A stretch of 12,799 nucleotides of DNA. Origin: Ectothiorhodospiraceae bacterium (GTDB taxonomy: Bacteria; Pseudomonadota; Gammaproteobacteria; Nitrococcales; AK92). Each line of letters starts with the position of its first letter. The stretch's first letter is position 1. The stretch is taken from contig JAJUFY010000030.1 in the NCBI GenBank assembly GCA_029263635.1, positions 1 to 12,799 of the forward strand, written 5' to 3'. The position numbers and the translations under genes are program-made. The notes under the pieces are model-generated. The model saw only the letters and a list, made by a program, of their open reading frames with translations, had not been told where the DNA came from and did no database searches. Shown here piece by piece: positions 6,138-12,799 of the stretch.

Positions 6138-6776
6138 TCAGATGTCCTTTTGCTTGGTCCCGAAAATCTTGTCCCCGGCATCGCCGAGGCCGGGAATGAT
6201 ATAGCCGTGCTCGTTCAGGCGCTCGTCGATGGAGGCCGTGTAGATGGTGACATCGGGATGGGTGCGTTCCACGGCGGCGATGCCTTCCGGCGCCGCGACC
6301 AGCACCAGGGCGCGGATTTCACGGGCTCCGGCCTTCTTGAGCAGCTCGATGGTGGCGATCATGGAGCCGCCGGTGGCGAGCATCGGATCGATGATCATGG
6401 CCAGCCGCTGGTTCATCTGCGGCACCAGCTTTTCGAGGTAGGTGTGGGCCTGCAGGGTTTCCTCGTTGCGGGCGATGCCGACCGCACTGACCTTGGCGCC
6501 CGGGATCAGGCTGAGCACGCCGTCCAGCATGCCGATGCCGGCACGCAGGATGGGGACCACGGTAATCTTCTTGCCGGCGATCTTTTCCGCCTGCACCGGG
6601 CCGCTCCAGCCCTCCACGACATACGGCTCCAGCGGCAGATCCTTGGTCGCCTCGTAGGTGAGCAGCGCGCCGACTTCCTGGGCCAGCTCACGGAAGTTCT
6701 TGGTGCTGATGTCGGCTCTGCGCATCAGGCCGAGCTTGTGGCGGATCAGCGGGTGGCGGATTTCGCAGATGGGCAT
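6138..6776 (-). CDS. upp: Uracil phosphoribosyltransferase
   Basis: This 212-residue cytoplasmic enzyme of pyrimidine salvage converts uracil and PRPP to UMP and diphosphate. It begins EIRHPLIRHKLGLMRRADIS after MPIC, carries the PRPP loop DPMLATGGS (130-138), and ends with the uracil-site region ASIDERLNEHGYIIPGLGD (181-199) and FGTK. The frame stays open upstream to 7601, but family length and alignment to E. coli Upp (208 residues) place the start at 6776, with CGGAG 9 bases before it. It precedes uraA by 2 bases, the standard upp-uraA pair. The upstream 174 bases are shared with the divergent deacetylase gene; no convincing promoter stands out there. Confidence 0.97.
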   Translation of the reverse strand: MPICEIRHPLIRHKLGLMRRADISTKNFRELAQEVGALLTYEATKDLPLEPYVVEGWSGPVQAEKIAGKKITVVPILRAGIGMLDGVLSLIPGAKVSAVGIARNEETLQAHTYLEKLVPQMNQRLAMIIDPMLATGGSMIATIELLKKAGAREIRALVLVAAPEGIAAVERTHPDVTIYTASIDERLNEHGYIIPGLGDAGDKIFGTKQKDI

Positions 6777-6950
6777 CGATTCTGACTCCGGCGGGCAAAT
6801 TGGCGCGTAGCGTAAAGCATCGTGTGCCTTTGCCGCTATGTCCAACCCACCCCAAGCCCGCTGATCGAGCCGGTGTGGTAGTGTTCGGCCGGCCGGAACG
6901 GCGGCTGGCCGGGCCGGCCTTCGCATATTTGCCTCGAGGAGAAGCCGTCG

Positions 6951-8000
6951 ATGGGTCGTCCGTTCGTGCTTGCCTGCCTGCTGCTCGGGTTGTTGAGCAG
7001 TACCGCTCATGCGGCGGTCGTGTTCATGTACCACCGCTTCGGCGAAGACCGCTATCCCAGCACCAGCGTGCGCCTGGAACAGTTCGACGCGCACCTGGAA
7101 CATCTTGCCGCCGCCGGCTATCAGGTCTGGCCGCTTGCGCGCATCGCCGAGCAGCTGCAGGCGGGCATCGCGCTGCCGGATAAGGTGGTGGCGATTACCG
7201 TCGACGACGCCTACAGCTCGGTCTATGAGCAGGCCTGGCCACGGCTGCGGGAGCGCGGCTGGCCCTTCACGGTCTTTGTCGCCACCGATCCGGTCGATCG
7301 GCAGCTGCGCGGCTACATGCGCTGGGAGCAGATGCGGGAGATGGCCGCCGCCGGCGTGCACTTCGCCAATCATTCGCGTCGGCACGACAAGCTGCACATA
7401 CGCCTGCCGGGCGAGACGGCGGTCGACTGGGCGGAGCGCGTCCGGGCCGATCTCGCGCACGCCGAGCAGCGGCTGCGGGCGGAACTCGGCGCGGCAGCGG
7501 TCCCGGCGTCGCCGCGCCTGTTCGCCTATCCGTATGGGGAATACAGCCTGGAACTGACCGACCTCCTGGCCGAGCTCGGCTATGTGGCGTTCGGCCAGCA
7601 CAGCGGGGCGGTGGGGTCGGAGTCCGATCTGCAGGCGCTGCCGCGCTTCCCGATGGCAGAGGCCTATGCGGATCTGCCCGAGTTCCGGCAGAAAGCGGCG
7701 GCGCTGCCGCTGCCGCTGCGGGAGCGGGAGCCGCTGGATCCCATCCTTGGCGACAACAATCCACCGCGGTTCTCGGCCAGCATCGGCCCGACCAGAACCA
7801 GCCCCGCGCGGCTGACCTGCTACGCCAGCAACCAGGGTCGGCTGACGGTGCAGTGGCTGGCTGACCGGCGGTTCTCGGTGCAGGCCGGCAAGCCGTATCC
7901 GCCGGGCCGCGCCCGCTATAACTGCACCTTGCCGGCCGGCGAGCCCGGTCGCTTCTACTGGTACAGCCAGCCCTGGATCGTGCCCGGCGGCAAGAACTGA
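6951..8000 (+). CDS. Secreted polysaccharide deacetylase (CE4/NodB-type)
   Basis: This 349-residue exported protein is predicted to remove acetyl groups from an N- or O-acetylated glycan in the periplasm or outside the cell. It has a signal peptide (hydrophobic 5-17, likely cut after AHA, residue 21). The CE4 motifs are present: MYHRF at 26-30, the catalytic/metal pair D85-D86 (TVDDAY), the metal-binding H141 and H145 in HSRRH, and YPYGEY at 193-198. About 80 residues beyond the catalytic domain (from about 268) form a C-terminal extension with two cysteines (C290, C325) that could form a disulfide. The start has GAGGAG about 9 bases upstream. It diverges from upp and converges on the Bax-like gene with abutting stops. 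The substrate is unknown. Confidence 0.88.
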   Translation: MGRPFVLACLLLGLLSSTAHAAVVFMYHRFGEDRYPSTSVRLEQFDAHLEHLAAAGYQVWPLARIAEQLQAGIALPDKVVAITVDDAYSSVYEQAWPRLRERGWPFTVFVATDPVDRQLRGYMRWEQMREMAAAGVHFANHSRRHDKLHIRLPGETAVDWAERVRADLAHAEQRLRAELGAAAVPASPRLFAYPYGEYSLELTDLLAELGYVAFGQHSGAVGSESDLQALPRFPMAEAYADLPEFRQKAAALPLPLREREPLDPILGDNNPPRFSASIGPTRTSPARLTCYASNQGRLTVQWLADRRFSVQAGKPYPPGRARYNCTLPAGEPGRFYWYSQPWIVPGGKN

Positions 8001-8897
8001 TCAGGGCGCCAGGGGCAGGCTGTCGAGCCTGTCCAGGCCATTGCTGACCAGCATCTGGCGAACTTCCCGCACATAGGCGGCGCGCCGCTCGGAATACCGC
8101 TCCAGCCCTGCGGCCAGCAGCAGCGGCTGCAGCGGCTCGCCGGCCGCGCGCATCTGGGCCCGCAGCTGGCGCAGCGGCGCATAGACAGCGCCGGTGTTGA
8201 GGGTGTGCAGATAGTTGCGCACCGCCGCCTGCAGGTTGGGAAAGACCCGTACCAGGTGCCGCTGGCCGGGCTGGCGGGCAGCCGGGATCAGGCCGTTGTT
8301 GGCATCCCAGGTCCAGACGCCGAACAGATTGCGGGCTTCCTGGGCGAACCGCGACGTGCCCCAGCCGCTCTCCTTGGCGGCCTGCACCAGCGCCAGTCCC
8401 AGCGGGATCTCGTCGATCCGCTCCAGCAGCCGGCGCTGTGTCGCGGGATCGTCCAGCCTGCCTTTGACGGCGAAGCGCTCGGCCAGCGCGGCCAGCTGCC
8501 GCTCTTCCTCGGCCGACCAGGAGGGACGCCGCAAGGTGTCCTGCAGCCAGGTCCGGGTTTGCCGCAGGCGCTCGTTCTCGGCCAGGACCAGCGGCGTCAG
8601 GGCGGAGAAGAACAGCGCCTTGCGGCGTTCAACCGGCAGCTCGGCCAGGTCCGGCGGCAGTTGCTGCAATGCCAGCCGCGGCACCGGGCCGGCCGGCGGC
8701 CAGGTGTAGCCGGCGGCCGCAAATACCGCTTCCAGTTCGGCGGCAGAGGCGGCGGTGACGGGACGCAATGGCGCCAGCTTGCCGTCCGTGGCGGAGCGAT
8801 CGACGGCAAGAAGCCAGTACAGCGCCAGGATCAGGGCTAGGGTCAGTGGCAGCGCCTCGAGGGCGACGCGCCAGCGTGGAGCGTGGGGAATGGACAT
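8001..8897 (-). CDS. Bax-like protein with glucosaminidase domain
   Basis: This protein of about 298 residues has a single N-terminal membrane anchor (roughly residues 12-33), a helical linker and a C-terminal glucosaminidase-type domain. The active-site region reads LVQAAKESGWGTSRFAQEA with the likely catalytic Glu at about residue 176, then NLFGVWTW; the end SERRAAYVREVRQML resembles E. coli Bax. It is expected to act on peptidoglycan or another glycan in the periplasm. The start is uncertain: ATG at 8897 is chosen over an in-frame GTG at 8906, and neither has a clear ribosome-binding site. It is convergent with the deacetylase gene, and its stop directly abuts that gene's stop. Confidence 0.82.
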   Translation of the reverse strand: MSIPHAPRWRVALEALPLTLALILALYWLLAVDRSATDGKLAPLRPVTAASAAELEAVFAAAGYTWPPAGPVPRLALQQLPPDLAELPVERRKALFFSALTPLVLAENERLRQTRTWLQDTLRRPSWSAEEERQLAALAERFAVKGRLDDPATQRRLLERIDEIPLGLALVQAAKESGWGTSRFAQEARNLFGVWTWDANNGLIPAARQPGQRHLVRVFPNLQAAVRNYLHTLNTGAVYAPLRQLRAQMRAAGEPLQPLLLAAGLERYSERRAAYVREVRQMLVSNGLDRLDSLPLAP

Positions 8898-9036
8898 GGA
8901 TCGCACTGCATATAAGTGTTCGTTGATCCTTGCAGTCTAACCCGGCCCAGGACTGCTGTGGAGAGCGCTTGTATCCAGGTCGGACAACCCCAAGCTGACT
9001 TTTTGTTGATAAATCGTCGGCATATGCTTAGCTTGC

Positions 9037-9074
9037 ATTGCAGGAGGAGACAGGCCCTGGTCCGGGCCTGCAAT
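9037..9074 (+). promoter_or_regulatory. Structured leader before dctP with two competing hairpins and an orphan Shine-Dalgarno
   Basis: Two pairings are mutually exclusive. ATTGCAGG (9037-9044) can pair with CCTGCAAT (9067-9074), and CAGGCCC (9051-9057) can pair with GGGCCTG (9064-9070). A near-perfect ribosome-binding sequence, AGGAGGAG (9042-9049), lies in the leader but does not serve dctP, whose own site is AGAGGA just before 9092. A -10-like TATGCT at 9023-9028 may be the promoter, which would put the start of the transcript near 9035. Function is inferred from structure only. Confidence 0.35.
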
Positions 9075-9091
9075 AACAAGAGGAAGCTCGC

Positions 9092-10063
9092 ATGAAGCAA
9101 CTTTCCACGCTGTTCTCACTGGCGATGCTGGTCTTTGCCGGCCAGGCGGCGGCTGTGACTTGGCAGATGCCGACCCCCTACGGGGATTCGACCTTCCACA
9201 CGCAGAACATCCGTCAGTTCGCCAAGGACGTGCATGAGGCGACTGGCGGCGAGCTGGAGATCGTGGTGCATAGCGCCGGCTCGCTGGTCAAGCACCCGCA
9301 GATCAAGCGGGCGGTGCAGACCGGCCAGGCGCAGATCGGCGAGAGCATCATCTCGCTGCATGCCAACGAGGATCCGCTGTTCGGCCTGGACAGCCTGCCG
9401 TTCGTCGCGACCAGCTACGAAGATGCCGAAAGGCTGTGGGCGGCGCAGCGGCCGGCCATCGAGAAGAAGCTCGCCGACAGCGGTCTCAAGCTGCTCTACA
9501 CCGTCGCCTGGCCGCCGCAGGGGCTCTATACCGCCAAGGCCATCAGCCAGATCAGCGACATGCGCGGCGTCCGCTTCCGCGCCTACAACAACGCGACTTC
9601 GCGGGTCGCCGAGCTGATGGGCGCCGTCCCGACCCAGATCGAGACCACCGAGATTCCGCAGGCCTTCTCCACCGGCATGGTGGCGGCCATGATGACCTCG
9701 CCGTCTACCGGCGTGAACTCGGCGGCCTGGGACTACGTGGATCATTACTATGACGTCAAGGCCTGGCTGCCGAAGAATATGGTGTACGTCAATCAGCGTG
9801 CCTTCGATGCACTCAGCAAGGAGCAGCAGCAGGCGGTGCTGGAAGCGGCCCGCAAGGCCGAGGCCCGCGGCTGGGCGATGAGCCGCGAGGAGGCCGACGC
9901 CATGACCCGCAAGCTCGGCGAGCACATGCAGGTGCACCAGCCGTCCGCGCAGCTGATGGAGGAATTCGCCAGGATCGGCCAGACCATGCTGGACGAGTGG
10001 CTCAAGAGCGCCGGCGAGGAAGGCCGGAAAGTGATCGACGCCTACCGCGCTGCCGGCAAATGA
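9092..10063 (+). CDS. dctP: TRAP transporter solute-binding protein (DctP family)
   Basis: This 323-residue periplasmic receptor binds the carboxylate ligand of the TRAP system and hands it to the DctQ/DctM permease. The signal peptide ends near residue 21 (GQAAA, then VTWQ). Family features include VVHSAGSLVKHPQIKRAVQ (58-76) and the ligand-binding region GVRFRAYN (159-166). R163 is the expected arginine that salt-bridges a ligand carboxylate. QAFSTGMVAAMMTSP follows at 190-204. AGAGGA lies 7 bases before the start. The gene heads a plus-strand operon with dctQ, dctM and a 5-oxoprolinase-type gene, which points to 5-oxoproline as ligand; Bordetella pertussis DctP6 and DctP7 are known pyroglutamate binders of this family. 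The ligand is inferred from context. Confidence 0.94.
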   Translation: MKQLSTLFSLAMLVFAGQAAAVTWQMPTPYGDSTFHTQNIRQFAKDVHEATGGELEIVVHSAGSLVKHPQIKRAVQTGQAQIGESIISLHANEDPLFGLDSLPFVATSYEDAERLWAAQRPAIEKKLADSGLKLLYTVAWPPQGLYTAKAISQISDMRGVRFRAYNNATSRVAELMGAVPTQIETTEIPQAFSTGMVAAMMTSPSTGVNSAAWDYVDHYYDVKAWLPKNMVYVNQRAFDALSKEQQQAVLEAARKAEARGWAMSREEADAMTRKLGEHMQVHQPSAQLMEEFARIGQTMLDEWLKSAGEEGRKVIDAYRAAGK

Positions 10064-10069
10064 GAGCAA

Positions 10070-10089
10070 GCCTGCCCTGACGGGCAGGC
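10070..10089 (+). terminator. Hairpin between dctP and dctQ
   Basis: A perfect 8-bp stem (10070-10077 and 10082-10089) with tetraloop TGAC starts 7 bases after the dctP stop. It is followed by GTCTTGCGG rather than a T-run. It is probably a partial terminator or mRNA stabiliser allowing more binding protein than permease, as is common in TRAP operons. Confidence 0.5.
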
Positions 10090-10098
10090 GTCTTGCGG

Positions 10099-10644
10099 AT
10101 GAGTGACATGCGTATCGCTCTCGACTGGCTGGACCGGCTCTGTGCCGGTCTGGCTGCCTTGGCCGTGGCGACCATCTGCCTGCTCACCCTGGCGAGCAGC
10201 ATCGGCCGCGCCTTCGGAGTGGTGGTGCCCTCCGCCAACGAGCTGGCCGGTTATGCCATGGCGGCGGCCAGTTTCCTGGCCCTGGCGCCGACCCTGCGTG
10301 CCGGCGGCCATATCCGCGTGCAGGTGCTGCTCGGTGCGCTGCCGCCGGCGGCACGCCGCTGGCTGGAGCTCTGGTGTATCGCCATGTCGCTGGCGCTGGT
10401 CGGCTATCTGGCCTGGTGGTCGGTGGATCTGGCCCGGCAATCCTATGTGTTCGGAGACGTCTCGCCGGGGCTGCTGCCAGTGCCGCTCTGGATTCCTCAA
10501 GGGTTGATGGCGCTCGGCGCGGTGACTCTGGCGCTGGGGCTGATCGAAGCGCTGGTCGACTGCCTGCGCGGCCGTACGCCCCCGCACGCCCGCGGTGAGG
10601 CTGCTGCAGCCGAGCCGTCTACCCTGGCAGCCGGCGGGGACTAG
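10099..10644 (+). CDS. dctQ: TRAP transporter small permease subunit (DctQ family)
   Basis: This 181-residue inner-membrane protein has four membrane segments (about residues 14-34, 46-62, 85-107 and 125-148). It carries the typical ANELAGYAMAAASFLALAPT stretch (44-63) and then the basic GGHIRVQVL (66-74). It pairs with DctM to form the transport channel. The start is ambiguous: ATG at 10099 is chosen, with GCAGG 10 bases before it; ATG at 10108 is also possible, and TTG at 10093 is less likely. It ends 3 bases before dctM, so the two are coupled. The alanine-rich C-terminal tail is probably cytoplasmic and disordered. Confidence 0.92.
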   Translation: MSDMRIALDWLDRLCAGLAALAVATICLLTLASSIGRAFGVVVPSANELAGYAMAAASFLALAPTLRAGGHIRVQVLLGALPPAARRWLELWCIAMSLALVGYLAWWSVDLARQSYVFGDVSPGLLPVPLWIPQGLMALGAVTLALGLIEALVDCLRGRTPPHARGEAAAAEPSTLAAGGD

Positions 10645-10647
10645 CCG

Positions 10648-11946
10648 ATGGAACCGTTGCACATCGGCCTGCTGCTGGCCCTGGTGCTGTTTCTGCTGCT
10701 CGGCAGCGGGGTCTGGGTGGCGGTCTCCCTGCTGGGCGTGGCTTTCGTCGCCATGCAGATCTTCGCCGGCGCCCCGACCGGCATGGTGCTGGGCTCGTCG
10801 GTCTGGGGCGGCATCGCCAGCTGGTCGCTGGCCCCGCTGCCGCTGTTCATCTGGATGGGCGAGATCCTGTACCGCTCGCGCATGGCGGAGGACCTGTTCA
10901 GCGGTCTCTCGCCCTGGTTGAACTGGCTGCCTGGCCGGCTGCTGCACGTGAACATCGTCGGCAGCGGCGTGTTCGCGGCGGTCTCCGGTTCCTCGGCGGC
11001 GACCGTCGCCACCATCGGCCGCATGACCATCCCAGAGCTGCGCCGGCGCGGTTACCCGGACAACATGGTTCTCGGCACCCTGGCCGGTGCCGGCACGCTG
11101 GGGCTGCTGATACCGCCGTCCATCATCCTCATCGTCTACGGCGCCTCGGCTGAGGTGTCCATCGCCCGGCTGTTCATTGCCGGCATTCTGCCCGGATTGA
11201 TGCTGATGCTGCTGTTCATGACGTTCACCGCGCTCTGGGCGCTATGGACTGGCCAGCAGGGCGCGGCTGAGCAGTCGCTGAGCTGGCGGCAGAAGTTGCA
11301 GCGCACCGGCCGGCTGTTGCCGGTGGTGGGGCTGATCGTCGCTGTCATCGGAACCATCTACGCCGGTCTGGCGACCCCCAGCGAGGCCGCCGCTTTCGGC
11401 GTCGCCGGTGCGCTGCTGCTGTCGGCGCTGACCGGATCGCTCAGCTGGCAGAACTTCAAGGAGGGCCTGCTGGCCGCGACCCGTACCTCCTGCATGATCG
11501 CCTTCATCCTGGCCGGCGCGGCCTTTCTGACCGTCGCCATGGGCTATACCGGCGTGCCGCGGGCACTGGCGGGCCTGATTGGCGAGATGCAGCTGTCGCC
11601 CGCGCTGCTGCTGCTGGCGCTGACGGTGTTCTTCGTGATCATGGGCTGCTTCCTGGATGGAATCTCGGTCGTGGTGCTGACGACCTCGATCATCCTGCCC
11701 ATGGTGGAAGCCGCGCAGATCGACCTGCTCTGGTTCGGCATCTATCTGGTGCTGGTGGTGGAGATGAGCCAGATCACGCCGCCGGTGGGTTTCAATCTGT
11801 TTGTCCTGCAGGGATTGACCGGCCGCAATATCTTCCAGATCGCCTGGGCGGCGCTGCCATTCTTCGGGGTGCTGCTGCTCGGGTTGTTGCTGATCTGCGT
11901 GTTCCCCGAGATCGTCACGTATCTGCCCGAACAGATGCGCCGTTAG
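10648..11946 (+). CDS. dctM: TRAP transporter large permease subunit (DctM family)
   Basis: This 432-residue inner-membrane protein forms the transport domain of a sodium-driven TRAP system. It is hydrophobic along its whole length. Hallmarks include FAAVSGSSAATVATIGRM (109-126), AGAGTLGLLIPPSIILIVYG (146-165) and, near the end, MSQITPPVGFNLFVLQGLTG, corresponding to the two ion- and substrate-binding hairpins of the fold. Length is normal and the frame intact. It begins 3 bases after dctQ with GGGG about 8 bases upstream and ends 20 bases before the oxoprolinase-type gene, so dctP-dctQ-dctM and that gene are probably one operon. Confidence 0.96.
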   Translation: MEPLHIGLLLALVLFLLLGSGVWVAVSLLGVAFVAMQIFAGAPTGMVLGSSVWGGIASWSLAPLPLFIWMGEILYRSRMAEDLFSGLSPWLNWLPGRLLHVNIVGSGVFAAVSGSSAATVATIGRMTIPELRRRGYPDNMVLGTLAGAGTLGLLIPPSIILIVYGASAEVSIARLFIAGILPGLMLMLLFMTFTALWALWTGQQGAAEQSLSWRQKLQRTGRLLPVVGLIVAVIGTIYAGLATPSEAAAFGVAGALLLSALTGSLSWQNFKEGLLAATRTSCMIAFILAGAAFLTVAMGYTGVPRALAGLIGEMQLSPALLLLALTVFFVIMGCFLDGISVVVLTTSIILPMVEAAQIDLLWFGIYLVLVVEMSQITPPVGFNLFVLQGLTGRNIFQIAWAALPFFGVLLLGLLLICVFPEIVTYLPEQMRR

Positions 11947-11966
11947 CTGCGTAAAGGTTGCTGTAT

Positions 11967-12799
<833 letters not shown>

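Noticed and set aside
4571..6204. Long frames on both strands overlapping uraA (4571-6181 minus, 4834-6204 plus)
   Set aside because: The in-frame UraA product explains this region fully; the others have low-complexity composition and cross the terminator hairpin.
6777..7601. N-terminal extension of upp to give 487 residues
   Set aside because: The extension is antisense to the deacetylase gene; family length and a ribosome-binding site support the start at 6776.
9116..10069. Minus-strand frames opposite dctP and dctQ-dctM (9116-10069, 10042-10947)
   Set aside because: Both are antisense to clear TRAP genes and show no domain signature.

Overview
The window is high-GC DNA with tightly packed, mostly well-formed genes. 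It looks like a chromosomal segment of a gammaproteobacterium, most likely Pseudomonadales. The best clue is the upp product, which reads very much like Pseudomonas uracil phosphoribosyltransferase from memory and sits directly before uraA. No transposase, integrase, tRNA, rRNA or CRISPR array is visible, and both ends of the window cut through genes.

Layout: (1) Positions 1-1623, minus strand: a TAXI-type TRAP transporter, with a periplasmic solute-binding protein followed after a hairpin-rich gap by the N-terminus of a fused permease. (2) Positions 1891-3881, minus strand: a sulfide-related cluster made of a small DUF2892/YgaP-like membrane protein, a Tat-exported type II sulfide:quinone oxidoreductase and a small unknown membrane protein. 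A Crp/Fnr-family regulator (4021-4689) diverges from it, and the shared intergenic region holds two 13-bp palindromes. (3) Positions 4870-6776, minus strand: upp-uraA, uracil salvage and uptake, separated from the regulator by a 17-bp-stem hairpin. (4) Positions 6951-8897: a secreted CE4 polysaccharide deacetylase and a convergent Bax-like glucosaminidase whose stop codons abut with no base between them; both probably act on envelope glycans. (5) Positions 9092 to the end, plus strand: a conventional TRAP transporter dctP-dctQ-dctM followed 20 bases later by a 5-oxoprolinase-type gene that carries an in-frame amber codon.

How the genes may work together: the dctPQM-oxoprolinase order suggests import of 5-oxoproline (pyroglutamate) and ATP-driven hydrolysis to glutamate, although the enzyme gene is interrupted in this sequence. 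The DUF2892/SQR/regulator group suggests sulfide oxidation at the membrane under a dedicated Crp/Fnr-type switch. The TAXI transporter lies downstream on the same strand but is separated by 267 bases containing two strong inverted repeats, so its link to the sulfide genes is only positional. No wholly new system is evident. The items most worth checking are the amber-interrupted oxoprolinase, the sulfide cluster with its palindromes and cysteine-bearing regulator, and the structured leader before dctP.
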